Below, piece after piece: positions 32,853 to 43,470 of a stretch of DNA of 64,000 bases. The position numbers were made by a program, and so were the translations under genes. The notes under the pieces were generated by a model. The model worked only from the letters and a program-made list of their open reading frames with translations. It searched no databases and had not been told where the DNA came from. Positions within the stretch are counted from its first letter, which is position 1, and every line of letters starts with the position of its first letter. The stretch lies in NCBI GenBank assembly GCA_026120035.1, contig JALRME010000012.1:1071293-1135292 (forward strand). The letters run 5' to 3'. The DNA is from Coleophoma eucalyptorum. Lineage: Eukaryota > Ascomycota > Leotiomycetes > Helotiales > Dermateaceae.

Positions 32853-34133
32853 CTATTGTTTGCTCTCCACCTTAGGGTAGGGCGCCCAAGTGTACTGATT
32901 AGGCAGCTTTATTTCAACCCCCAGTCTTGCAGCAGTTTTTAAAACCCACTCCGGTTCCCTTAAGAACTGCCTCCCAACCAACACTACATCTGCCTTTGCT
33001 AATGTTCCCTGCTCGTCCAGGATTTCAATTGTGCCAGGAGCTTCATCTAAAATGTCCTTTGCCTGCTCAGCCTCCGTGATCGTTCCAACAGCTCCAATAA
33101 GAAGGTTCTTAACGCCGGCTTTGTGAAGCTCTGCTCTAATCCTGCCTGCGATTCCAACCTGGAAACCGTTAAACGGGGTGATCTTCTGTTTCTCGTTGTT
33201 TCCTCCAGAGCTGACGTCTAGGAAATCAACTCCTAGTCCAGGTAACATTTTTGCCAGCCGAATAGTCTGTTCCACATCCCAGCTTTCATTGGCCTGCTCT
33301 TCCATCCACTCGGTTGCACTAACTCTTACCAACAATGGCATGCCGCTGGGTATAACGCCCCGAATCGCCTCAATGACCTCTACTAGCAACCTGGTTCGGT
33401 TCTCAAAACCCCCACCGTATTTGTCAACTCGGCGATTGCTGATAGGACTCAAGAAACTACACAGCAGGTACCCATGTGCAGCATGGATTTCAATGACATC
33501 GATTCCAGCTTGCACGGCCCGCTTCGCACTGTCCCGGAAGGCATCGACAGAGTCGCGAATCTCTTGCTCGGACATCTCCCTTGGCATGCCCTCTGCTTCG
33601 CTCCATTGAATTGCACTTGGACCCATAATATCATCCTCCCATCCACCGGCATCTTTACGGGCCAAAGCCTTCTCTCCCCTCTTCACCAGCCATGGTGCCA
33701 AGGTACTAGCTTTGCGCCCAGCATGTCCTAGCTGGACGCCGATTTTCTGTCCCTGGCTGTGAACTAAGTCGGCTACGCGCTTAAGGGGCGCGATTTGAGA
33801 GTCCTCCCAGAGCCCTAAATCTTCGGGAGAAATTCGACCGTTAGCAAGGACAGCTGTAGACTCCATAATGGTAAGGCCGGCGCCGCGAAAAGCTAGGCCA
33901 CCCACATGCATCACGTGGAAATCCGTCGCATTCCCATCCTGCCCCGAGTACATGCACATTGGGGCGACCCATGCACGGTTTTGAAATGTCATGGAGCGGA
34001 TTTTAAGAGGCTTAAATAGGTTTGGGACATTTTCCTGGTCCTTTAATATAGCGGTTCCCGCAGGAGGGTCTTGGTAAGGAGTGAAGTAAGGTGCATTAGG
34101 CGCAGGTTCATTTCTAAGAGAGATAGAGCCCAT
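32853..34133 (-). CDS. Old yellow enzyme family NAD(P)H:flavin oxidoreductase (YqjM-like)
   Basis: Intronless, 426 residues. The FMN-binding TIM barrel reads NLFKPLKIRSMTFQNRAWVAPMCMYS at the start, then FHVMHVGGLAFRGAGLTIME, GVQLGHAGRK, the catalytic-site segment IEIHAAHGYLL, and SNRRVDKYGGGFENRTR. It ends with ADVVLVGRQFLREPEW. The Cys in PMCMYS and the arginine-rich loop are typical of the YqjM branch. Expected role: NAD(P)H-dependent reduction of activated C=C bonds, cytosolic. It lies about 3.7 kb beyond the prenyltransferase across a repeat-rich gap, so membership in the metabolite locus is possible but not shown. Fully intact. Confidence 0.92.
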   Translation of the reverse strand: MGSISLRNEPAPNAPYFTPYQDPPAGTAILKDQENVPNLFKPLKIRSMTFQNRAWVAPMCMYSGQDGNATDFHVMHVGGLAFRGAGLTIMESTAVLANGRISPEDLGLWEDSQIAPLKRVADLVHSQGQKIGVQLGHAGRKASTLAPWLVKRGEKALARKDAGGWEDDIMGPSAIQWSEAEGMPREMSEQEIRDSVDAFRDSAKRAVQAGIDVIEIHAAHGYLLCSFLSPISNRRVDKYGGGFENRTRLLVEVIEAIRGVIPSGMPLLVRVSATEWMEEQANESWDVEQTIRLAKMLPGLGVDFLDVSSGGNNEKQKITPFNGFQVGIAGRIRAELHKAGVKNLLIGAVGTITEAEQAKDILDEAPGTIEILDEQGTLAKADVVLVGRQFLREPEWVLKTAARLGVEIKLPNQYTWAPYPKVESKQ

Positions 34134-36133
34134 GATGAATTCGCCAGGAATAAGAAAAGTGGTAGCAGTGTGAAGAAATTGAGAGGAGATAGGTAGAGAT
34201 TACTTAAAGCCGGCTCTGATGAAACATAGGCGGCATCGAGATGTTATACAACATCTTTACTTGTATAAATACCACAAGAAACCCACGCCCTGTCTACTCG
34301 CGCATGATGATTCCCTGTGTTGGATTCGTCGAAACCCCTAGTAGCGAAAGAGAGGGCAGGGGTTTATTTATCCCAACTATGCTGTAGAACTGAATCTATG
34401 CGACATTGCGCCAGATTCAACGTTGTCTAAAGTGGATTTCTAAGCAGCATTTATTTCTAAGCAGCATCTATTTCTAAGCAGAATTTATAAGCAATATTAC
34501 GAAACAGTACCACATATTACCCACTTAAAGTAAGCGGGTATCTGAACCTATATCTGTTGGAATGTCACTCTTAGGTCAATCAGTGGGTCTTGTCACGTGA
34601 ATATATCGTTCTTAGCAATTGGAGGTATATACATACATTACAGTTGAGATAAATCAACCCTTACCCTGCCTAGTGTGTTTCTGAGTGGTTTTAGCACTTT
34701 CCGCTTTACAGCCAACCGGTCTATATATTATCTGGGCTGCCGCTTTAATTTGCTGTACGGTAAGTATTACAATATGTTGAAGGTTCGTGGATCGATTATG
34801 AGGTAATTTACATGTGACTTTTGAGAACAATTGGTGATGGCCTTGATTGAATTGAATTGAACTGAAGAGCCCTCTCAGAGGTAGAAAGTAAGCGTATTTA
34901 TGCTAGTAATTAATGCAGTAATGCAAGAAAAAAGGGTAAGTGAAATGAAGCTATTCAGATGAAACAAAGTCAATATATTTGGTGATTCTGCCCACAGGTC
35001 ACGTGTACTGAGCCAGGTCAATACCTCTGTAGGTCAACACGATATTAGGACTTGATAATAGCTATTACTATAGTATTCTAACCACTAAAGTACCGTAAAG
35101 AATAGTCTTACAGAGCAACTGGATCAGGGCTTAAACAGTATACTTTTAAGTTAGATAGCTAAAGGATAATATTGTATTATAGCTAAACCTACGGGTAAGG
35201 CAGGCTACTTATACTATTATATATCGAGCTACACCTCAAAAGACGAGGTTAAGTCGACGTCCTCTGCTTAGTCCGGCTAAACGAAACTAGCTTACTGATT
35301 TGGTCTATATATCAAATAAGAATAGAATTCTGAATTAGGATTGCTCTATGTACGCTATACAGACTAGGGTCAAGGGATTCTCACGACGGACTGCTCAAGC
35401 CAATCCACTTTTAGTAGATAAGCACTGTCAAGTCTAACTCTAATAGGCCCTTGAGTATATTAACTAGTCTCAGGATTAATAGTTGCATATTCTTTAGACA
35501 AACGAGTCCTAGATTAAGCCTGGTAGTTGTAAGTAAAGCGATATACGAATATGTAGTAGAGTCAAGTTATAGTGGCGTAGGTGGAGCGACAGGGTAGGGA
35601 TTTATTTATCCCAACTGTGATGTATACCTCTATTGCACTCTCTTATAACATCTATTTACTATACTTAGGAAACCCAATTGATATATTGTCGATCTTACGT
35701 TGTAACCTCTATAAACCAACATACTTAGTCTCATAGTAACTTATAGTGGAATAACAAAGTAGCCTGTTTATATAGTCTCCTAACTTTCTGCTGGAATATC
35801 GTTATTAAGTCATCAAACGACACCAGGACACTCGTTTATAATCACGTGGTATTGATACCCCCCCCCCCACCACCCCAAGCACATTTCACTTAGAAGAATC
35901 ATCTACATTATCACACCACATTTAACCTATACATTACAGTTGAAACTAGATGTTACTAAAACTTTCCGTTTTAGAAAATAAGACTAATTATTGTTCCAAA
36001 TCTCCTTTTTTATTATTTTATCATTCTCTACATATTCATTGAGACCTTATAAGATTTAACCTCACCCCCCGCACAACTAGAAGCACCGCAGTCCAGTATA
36101 TCTTCTCGACTGCAATCTGACAAAAGACTGAAA
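34134..36133. other. Repeat-rich gene-free region
   Basis: About 2 kb with no supported gene. Contains an LTR-like segment at 34557 and a family-B-related segment at about 35789-35960 (CACTTAGAAGAATCATCTAC and ATTACAGTTGAAA shared with 31008-31330), plus a C11 run at 35858-35868. A TTTCTAAGCAGCATTTAT-like unit is repeated three times at 34436-34490. Confidence 0.4.
34557..34735 (+). repeat. Solo-LTR-like segment, family C
   Basis: Begins TGTTGGAATGTCACTCTTAG, contains GGTCAATCA and CTTAGCAATTGGAGGTATAT, and resembles segments near 6998 and 40677. Ends are not sharply defined. Confidence 0.45.
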
Positions 36134-37981
36134 ATGCTACCCATCGACACATCGACCGGTGCCACTGACGGGGTTCAGAGCACTACAAATTATGTTGCAT
36201 ACCGAGACCCCAAAGCATTAAATCAGCCCCGAATTGGATCACTGGACTTGCAGACTTCACAGACATAGCCCTTAGCGTTTCAATCCGGGGCCCCTATATC
36301 CGATTTATATTTGGTTATCGAAATCGGTGATGATCAAATCAAAGCTCATGGAGAACGATTCCCTCTCTCTTCTGTGGAGCTGCTTCCACCAATCTATGGA
36401 AGGGATGTTCTTGCAGTAGGCAAGAATTACTATACTCATGCAAAAGAATTCAAATCCTCTGGATACGATTCATCTGATAAGGTGGATATACCAAGTGTAA
36501 GTCACATTATCACCACTTTAGCGGTGTACAGAATCATTGACCAACCTCATAGCACCCGGTGATCTTTACCAAGCGAGCAACAAGCATTATTCCAAGCGGT
36601 AAGCCTATCTTTCCCTATCCTGGCTTCACTGAAAGCCCCGATTACGAGGGGAAAAATTAGTGTTATTATTAGGAAATCTGGTTTCTAGATTAGCGAAGCT
36701 GAAGCGATGGATTATATCTAGGGCTATACCATTATCAACGATATAACTACGCGGGAACGATAGTGCGATCACAAACAATTCTATATTGGGAAGTCGTCCG
36801 ATACGTTCTATCCTATAGGGCCAATAGCTACTCCTACGAGTAAACTACCTAAAAATTTGTAAATTCAGACTAGAGTGAATAGAAAAGAGAGGCAAAGCGC
36901 TATTATTAACGACTTGATTTTCTCTATACCGTTTCTTATCAAAATATTATCAGAAGGTCAAACAATACTTCCAGGAGACGTTATTGCTACTAGAACTCCA
37001 GCGGGCGTTGGAATCAGAAAGAAGACCCCGGTGTTTCTTAAACCAGGCGATATTGTTGAAATCTCTATCACTAGTTTGGGCACTCTAAAGAATCAGATTG
37101 TAGGAACTTCGGCACAGAATCATACAACACCCTTGCAAGAAACCCATATACCGAAAAGCAACCTCAACAAGATATATGGTGGAGTTTGCCTTACGTCTGT
37201 CAATAATAAAGTGTTGTATACCCGTCAAATAGGAGCTACTAACCAAAATCCAATCATTATCTTTATTCATGGGCCTAAGAGATCTTCCGAGTATCTTAGT
37301 CCCTTGATCTCTACGCTATCACTAGCGAGTACCTACTCCATTCTTCTTCTGGATCTAGAAGGATATAGTCTTTTACCAACATCGGCAGTATCGACCATAT
37401 CTATCTCTTCCTATGCAGATGATATCGCGGCTCTTGCTAAACTAAGTAAGGTCACCGGTGCTATAGTGGTTACCTATAGTATAGGCTGTCTGGTTGTCTG
37501 TAAGCTGGTAACTTAGCATCCTGAGCTTGTGTCTAAACTGATTCTACTAGGGCCACCTCCCTCTCCAGTCCCAGAAGCCGGCCGCACAGGATCTATAGCT
37601 CGGGCAGCAGCCGTAAGACGTTCTGGTATGGCTGGCGTTATAGATGCTGTTATCTCTGCAGGTACTTCTTCCAAATCTAAAAGCAAGAATCCTATTGCTA
37701 TCGCAGCAATTCGCATGAGTCTTTTGGGACAAGATCCGGAGGGCTATACAAAGGGATGTACTGCCCTTGCTAGGTATTCCAACGCTCTGTCTTTACAACA
37801 GATCAAGGCGCCAACTTTGATTGTCACCGGCGATGAAGACAAGGTTTCTCCACCCTCTATTTGTGAAAAAATAGCCAGTGAAATAGAACACGCGAAGTTA
37901 GAAGTCCTGCCTGCGGTTGGACACTGGCATGTATTTGAGGACACCAAAGGAGTCGCTACCGTAGTAGAAAAATTTCTGTAA
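36134..37981 (+). pseudogene. FAH-family hydrolase fused to an alpha/beta hydrolase, decayed
   Basis: From ATG 36134 the frame reads an FAH-type N-terminus (NYVAYRDP, RIGSLDLQ). It meets an in-frame TAG at 36266, continues in frame through GRDVLAVGKNYYTHAKEF and then a good intron (36497-36552) into PVIFTKRATSIIPSG. The metal-site region that follows is broken by several stops and frame changes (36640-36880) but still shows AMDYI and GYTIIND. The C-terminal FAH segment has GDVIATRTPAGVG and FLKPGDIVE. Without a gap it runs into an alpha/beta hydrolase with IIIFIHG, a nucleophile elbow altered to TYSIGC, a TAG at 37514, then PTLIVTGDEDKVSPP (Asp) and VGHWHVFED (His). This was a two-domain enzyme of aromatic-ring-cleavage type chemistry; it is now dead. 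Confidence 0.8.
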
Positions 37982-38652
37982 GCTATTATAGTCGTACTTG
38001 CTCAATGGAGATATGGCTTATTATGTTGGCTACAACTTATCCATACACTCTTGCCAACTTTTAACGGCAGAATAATGTTGCATGGAAAGTGATAAAATAC
38101 GATATAGCTACATCCAGCCTGTTAATAGCTGGTTATCTAGCCATTTTCATCCCATATTTAAGTACTCAGTAGATTTGTTATAAAATACACCCATTTTACC
38201 ACTATTTAACCATATTGGTTAATCTCATAAAGGTACCTGTAATACACGCACTATTTATATCAGGTGACTAGCGACTGCTACCTTAAAGTGGGGATTCGCC
38301 CCCTCTCCAGACCTCAAACCTTGCCAGCTCCCATTAGCCAAAAAGTGGTGTCCTTACTCACAGTATCCATATCCACAGATATCAGTTCATGTCTTGTTAA
38401 ATGGGGGAGTTCTTATGAATTCGATGGTCTTATAGCAAAGGAGGAGCTTAAGAGTTATGCCACTTTTTACTCTGATAACGTTGCACCTTCCTAAAGCGGA
38501 AGGAGGTTTCGAGGCAGTGCAAGATTCTTTAGACAAGTTTCGGGTACGGCAGGTGTCAGACCACAAGTGATAAGCATCTCCCAGCTCAACTCAAAGTGAA
38601 CTTAATCTTCTGCTTCAATTCCACTGGTCTGGAACCAGACTCAAAAGTAACA
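37982..38652. other. Intergenic
   Basis: No supported gene between the dead hydrolase and the GST. AT-rich first half. Confidence 0.3.
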
Positions 38653-39725
38653 ATGGCAGACATTACCGGCGAGTCCGAGATCATTTTCTATGACTTGCCT
38701 AGCAAAGACCCTCCAGCTTGCTGGTCTCTTAATACTTGGAAAAGTAAGTCGCTTTCTGACGTAGCATATACATTCTAATATGAATTTAGCACGACTTGCT
38801 CTTAATTTTAAGGGTTTAGAATACAAAACCCGTATGCGACTTTCTAATTAATATCTAACCAAATCTGATTGCGTTGAAAATTGTATCTCACAACTCAAGT
38901 GACCTGTGTCAAAGAACGAATTACACCCTGTGTAATTACTTGCACCTGCTGTTTCTTCCACCAAGAATGAAAACACCAGAAATACTAACGGTGTCCTTCA
39001 AGAATGGGTCGAATATCCCGACATTGCACCTCTCTTATCATCTCTGTATACTAGATACTCCTCTACTACTCTTGCTGTCGTCAGATCAGCTGATCAAATA
39101 TCCAGAAACACAACGCCAAATGCCAATCCCCGGTCACCACCATATACGCTCCCAGCTGTGCGTTTCCCAAGCGGCGAAACAGTGCAAGACTCCCTTCTTA
39201 TTGCTGCCAAGCTTGAAGAGTTGTTCCCAGCGCCCTCCATGAAATTCGATGCCCCTATCATACTAGACATCCAAAGAGCCGTTATGCGCGGTAAGTAATA
39301 TCGCATTGCACTCCTCCAATAACTACAACGAAATCCTCAATTCTAACTCTCAATCAGTATTTATCCCGATATTCAGTATCGTGGACCCGAGCAAGAACAA
39401 AATCCTAAATGAGTCCTCATACACCTACTTCTTGGTCAAAAATGCCAAGGATGAAGCCGAATTCGGTCCGGATCTCGAGGGCGAGGCAGCATGGGAGGCG
39501 GGCACGGAGCCATTGAAGAATTTGGCGAAGATGATTGAAGGCCCGTTCGTGCTTGGCCAGGAGGTCACTTATGCGGACTTTGTACTGGTGGGGTTTTTGA
39601 GGCATGCATGGAAAGTGGCAGGGCCGGCGGTCTGGGAGAGGATTGTTGGGATTGATGAGAGTGGAAAAGTGAGGGGGGTTTATAAAAGGTTGGAGGACAA
39701 GGGGTTGTTGGAGAGGGGCGATTGA
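38653..39725 (+). CDS. Glutathione S-transferase-like protein
   Basis: Four exons (38653-38743, 38790-38831, 39003-39290, 39358-39725) sum to 789 nt, 262 residues. The thioredoxin-fold half has IIFYDLPSKDPPACWSLNTWK, then LALNFKGLEYK, VEYPDIAPLL, and the cis-Pro/ESDS-like segment PYTLPAVRFPSGETVQDSLLIA. The helical C-terminal half contains GEAAWEAGTEPL and FVLGQEVTYADFVLVGFLRHAW. This is the LigE/beta-etherase-like fungal GST layout. Expected role: glutathione conjugation or stress response, cytosolic. All splice sites are canonical. One 39-nt stretch (39046-39084) looks like a mini-intron but is open in frame and is kept as coding. Confidence 0.85.
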
Positions 39726-40099
39726 GGTTTGATCTTGATATTAGCAGTATTTTTGAAGTAAGAAACCACCATTTCCAATCTGCTATTTTCAACCGCTGAG
39801 TCGAGAGTCGTTCTCCATCTTCGCACTATAACCTATATCATGTGACCAGTTGCGGTGACCTCGAAGTGATGATTTCCCGCACAGAAGGTCTGATCTCCCC
39901 CACCTCCACAACCCCACACGAGGTCGGGTCACTGTATCCATACTGCCAAGTAACAAGGCCAATGCAAGACCACAATCAAAAAGCCCGTCGCCGCTCGTGT
40001 TTGTGACTGTCGTTGCTATGGATGATACACGAGGCGTACACTGTGGACAGTCCACCTCTTGCCCAGCCTCCTCAGTCAAGGCCCTCCAGTCCTGGCAGC
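39726..40099. other. Intergenic
   Basis: No supported gene between the GST and the dead zinc-cluster domain; open frames on either strand lack domain features. Confidence 0.3.
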
Positions 40100-40260
40100 C
40101 CGTGAACTGTGAGCTCTGTCGCCAATGCGATCAAGTGTTCCAGAACCTGATCACCATGTGACAGGTGTCGAAGACGGCGAGTATCAGAAAGCTGTTACTA
40201 CAAAGTTGATCGTGACAATGCCAATAGCGGTGGTAGCAGTGGCAACATGATTGGTACCAA
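40100..40260 (+). pseudogene. Zn(II)2Cys6 DNA-binding domain relic
   Basis: Allowing one frame change and one stop, the text gives Cys-x2-Cys (CELC), six residues, Cys (AIKC), six positions including a stop, Cys-x2-Cys (CDRC), then RRRR and a last Cys eight residues on (SESCYY). That is the exact C6 spacing of a fungal zinc cluster. No regulatory domain could be followed downstream. A dead or fragmentary transcription factor. Confidence 0.6.
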
Positions 40261-41376
40261 GTTACTCTCCAAAATGGACAAGGTTTAGGCTTATGTTGGT
40301 AGAAGTCCGGGGATGTTTCGAAGCGGCCAAGAAACGGAGTGTCATCTTCGCTCAAGCGGTTCAGGTCTTGATGTGAGTCTTGAGCCACTTCTCATGACCA
40401 AGATAATCCATTCCTCTTCTTCAGTCTTTTGTGAGACGGTGTGCTTACGAGAGTAGGAAAGTACCTGTGATAAACGATGCTCAAACTCTCAACACCCCCT
40501 TAACCGATGCTTCTACAAGCAATATATTGGGTATTGATTCATCATCATTCAATGCTTCTATTTTGCCGGAATTGCAGAAGTCTATCGGAATCATCGGATG
40601 ATCTGAATAATCAACTGCAATTCTTCGCTGAAAGATTGTAGCCACAGAAATGTTTGCAAATCTAACAAGTCAGGTATTGTCGGTATGCGATTTACAGGTC
40701 ATCGCGAGACCGAGTTACATGTTACAGCATTCTTAGCAAGGCAGATATACATACCTGCCTCCCTTACACCCTTTTCTATATAGATATCTATTATCTATGA
40801 ACTAAATTTATACCTGTTGGCCTAAAGTCGTATTTTACGTGACCTACGTGAACTAAGAGGTTTGTTAGGACTAACTTGAATAAAACATACGAATACAGAG
40901 TGTAGATATATCTAAAATAAATTTGATTATTGTGAAGGTTATGTTGATATATACTACTACTGGTAGACTGCACCCCCCAAAAAATTTAGATCTCGTAGCA
41001 CTAGCCTGAATGACCATGTTGCTTTAACTTCGCTGGCCTCGGATATCAATCTCCATCAAAGAACTCTACTTAGTATGTAGAACAAGGACGAGAGTTGTAT
41101 GAGTATCAGTCGTCCAAAGATATCCGCGATCCTTGCTAGCGCTGCTGACTGTGCTATAACACATCGAACAACGTCGACGGTGACAAGCACATTGTAGGTC
41201 ACCTTTGAAAGACATTTGCATGATTTCTAATTCACAAATAGATTGCAGCATCAACCATCAACTTAATTATATTGATATCCCTTGTTATTGTAATTAGCAT
41301 CATCTCCGAGCTCACTACAGCACCGTGTCAGACTCCCGTCGCACGAGAACGCCCGAAATCAGGCCCATGAAGCACG
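40261..41376. other. Gene-free region with LTR-like segment
   Basis: At about 40677-40790 the order AGGTCATCGCGAGACC, CATTCTTAGCAAGGCAG, ATACATACCTGCCTCCC parallels the segments near 6998 and 34557 (family C). No supported gene. Confidence 0.35.
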
Positions 41377-42072
41377 ATGGCAAATTTCATCGAGATTTTC
41401 ACATTTACACCCCTCCCTTCCCATCCTTTCAGCGCGACTATCGTACAGCAAGAACTACAATGGTGTCTTGACGCTCTCGCCTCTGGTCGCGACACGATCA
41501 CAATGCAGTTGCGGCGCTCAGCCAGCAATCCCGAGAATGCCGGCTGCGCGGTCCTCGTCTGGGAGACGGTAGATGCGCACAACGACCTGGATCGCCGTAA
41601 TATGGTTATTCCAATCCTAGGGAAGCTACAGTCGCACGTGCAGGTTGACGTGCACAATGTATTTGTGTTGTATGTGGATGCGAAGACGCTGCCGCTTCAT
41701 GATGAGAGCTTGCCTATCAGCGCGTATTGGGCCGGGAAAGGCGAGAAAGAGGAGGTTTTTCGGCATTTACTTGATGATACGGAGGAATCTTCCCGCATTT
41801 TGGGGGGGTTTCTTGTGCCTAGTCCAATCCCGCCACTGCCGATAGATTTTGAGATGTTGGCGCCGGAGATGCAGGTCAAGCTAGAGGAGAAACGGAGGTT
41901 GAAGGTGGAGTTACGCAAGCAACCACTACCAAGTGTGTTTATTGCTATCGGAAACAGGAAGGAGGTGGAGGAGAATTTGGGAAGGAAAATCGAAAGTTAT
42001 GTAGAGAAGGTCGTGGGTGGGGATTGGGAGACGTGGTTGGTCGGCACGAAGGAGTTCCTCAATCAGGCATAA
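41377..42072 (+). CDS. Hypothetical protein, 231 residues
   Basis: An intronless frame with a clear ATG and stop and GC-rich third positions relative to its flanks. It opens ANFIEIFTFTPLPSHPF, has a central alpha/beta pattern (NVFVLYVDAKTLPLHD), an acidic-basic helix (EMQVKLEEKRRLKVELRK) and ends in a strand-helix (PSVFIAIGNRKEVEENLG, then YVEKVVGGDW). No signal peptide, membrane segment or family motif that I recognise. The last ~40 nt lie inside a direct-repeat block shared with 43035-43470, so the C-terminus may have been copied. Confidence 0.55.
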   Translation: MANFIEIFTFTPLPSHPFSATIVQQELQWCLDALASGRDTITMQLRRSASNPENAGCAVLVWETVDAHNDLDRRNMVIPILGKLQSHVQVDVHNVFVLYVDAKTLPLHDESLPISAYWAGKGEKEEVFRHLLDDTEESSRILGGFLVPSPIPPLPIDFEMLAPEMQVKLEEKRRLKVELRKQPLPSVFIAIGNRKEVEENLGRKIESYVEKVVGGDWETWLVGTKEFLNQA

Positions 42073-42490
42073 CTTGCCTGGCTTGAGTAGTAGCTTGAGA
42101 ATGCCATAGCTCCCGTTACTTAGAAGTCCAAGAGAACGATGTCTGTCTGCCCTCATCCTTAAAGCTGACGCTGACCTTGTCAGCCTCGAGTAGTAGCTTA
42201 ACGACATCATCCTCTTGCCCGTGCCAAGCCGAACAAATAAAGTTGATATTACATTTTACTCGTAGCTGCTACGATTAATATCTACTAGGTTAGCAGCCAG
42301 CTAGGCGAGCCTCACAAAATACGTCTTCTAGCTGCTACTACGAATATTAGGATCTATCTAGCCAGGCTATAGCTACTGTAGCTAGATTCTGTCCCTAGTA
42401 TAAGTACTCCACTAGCAAGGTGAAGCAAATAGTATACCCCAGAATTTTAGATAAGAAAAATCACGTAATAGCCAAGGTTAGGTGGAGAAG
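42030..42490 (+). repeat. Direct-repeat block, copy 1
   Basis: Shares with 43035-43470, in the same orientation, CGTGGTTGGTCGGCACGAAGG, CATAACTTGCCTGGCTTGAG, GAGAACGATG-CTG, and the terminal part TAGATTCTGTCCCTAGTA, GCAAGGTGAAGCAAATAG, ATCACGTAA. Spacing between copies is about 1 kb. Confidence 0.7.
42073..42250 (-). pseudogene. Ankyrin-repeat fragment 1
   Basis: The minus-strand frame reads INFICSAWHGQEDDVVKLLLEADKV followed by FKDEGRQTSFSW and a stop, then ILKLLLK in another frame. These match ankyrin helices (HGHEDVVKLLLEAD, DEDGQTPLSWA). No complete gene surrounds it. Confidence 0.5.
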
Positions 42491-43034
42491 GTCGTAAATG
42501 GGAATTGGGAGCACAAAAAAAGCAAAGCTAGTGGGAAAAATTTTTGCAGACACTAGCGAGCACTAGCGTCCTTTTGAGGTATATATACTTTGCTCCCGAG
42601 CAACTGTTTTTGCTCCTTATACGATCTTACTTCATAGAATCAGTGTGTACACCTTTTAAAACAACACCATCACAACAGCGTACTGACTTCATCATTAGTT
42701 TCTAAAGTTATCGTCCTCTTCTGAGTTTTCTACGAAAGCTACAGACTCCAACCCAGACGATGAGCTGATCCTCGATGCCCCAAAGTGAAGCCGTTTACTT
42801 TCGCACTGCCTGAAAAGGTGGCGGCTCTTCTAGAGGGAGCTGTATAGAAAGTGGTGATGATCTTGGCCCACTCACCTTGGCTTTTGTCTGGGTGTTTGGG
42901 AGGGTGTCGATGGACGTCTGATGGGCTTCTCTTTTCATTGCCTTTCCTGGTTTCCCAGGGCTGCGAAGAAGAAAGTACTCTTTGATATGACGGCCCCCTC
43001 GGGGCTATACTGTAATAGACCGGAGAGCCGAAGC
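42491..43034. other. Spacer between the two repeat blocks
   Basis: No supported gene. A minus-strand open frame (42739-43074) lacks domain features. Confidence 0.25.
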
Positions 43035-43470
43035 CCTGCCCACGTGGTTCGTCGGTACGAAGGAGCTCCTCCATGTATAACTTGCCTGTCTTGAGCGGTA
43101 GCTTGATGCCACCCTTTTGCCCATTCTCACTAGCCTAAGAGAACGATGCCTGCCTTTCATCACCCTTAAAATTGATGTCGACCTATTCAGTCTCGAGTAG
43201 TTGATTGATATCCTGTTATCCATGCTTAGTCGAACAAGTAAAATTAATATTAATTGTAGCTACTTAGATTAGTATGTACGAAGTTAGCAGTCATCCTGCC
43301 GAGCTTCATGACATCCCTTATAGCTACTACTAGGAATATTGTTAGGACCTGTTTGTCAAGGCTATAGATCCTGTAGCTAGATTCTGTCCCTAGTACGAGT
43401 ACTCTACTGGCAAGGTGAAGCAAATAGCATACCTCTCACACTTTTAAATAGAAAGATCACGTAACAATAA
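43035..43470 (+). repeat. Direct-repeat block, copy 2
   Basis: Second copy of the block at 42030-42490. It holds the same minus-strand ankyrin remnant (about 43073-43255), more decayed. It also carries a copy of the last codons of the 41377 gene (TTCGTCGGTACGAAGGAGCT). Confidence 0.7.

Noticed and set aside
18045..34133. Classifying the locus outright as a terrequinone cluster
   Set aside because: No aminotransferase or TdiE-like gene is visible, substrate residues cannot be read, and a P450 is present; only similarity in gene types is supported.
39046..39084. 39-bp GT...AG segment inside GST exon 3
   Set aside because: Too short for the introns seen here, and the sequence is open and in frame without splicing.
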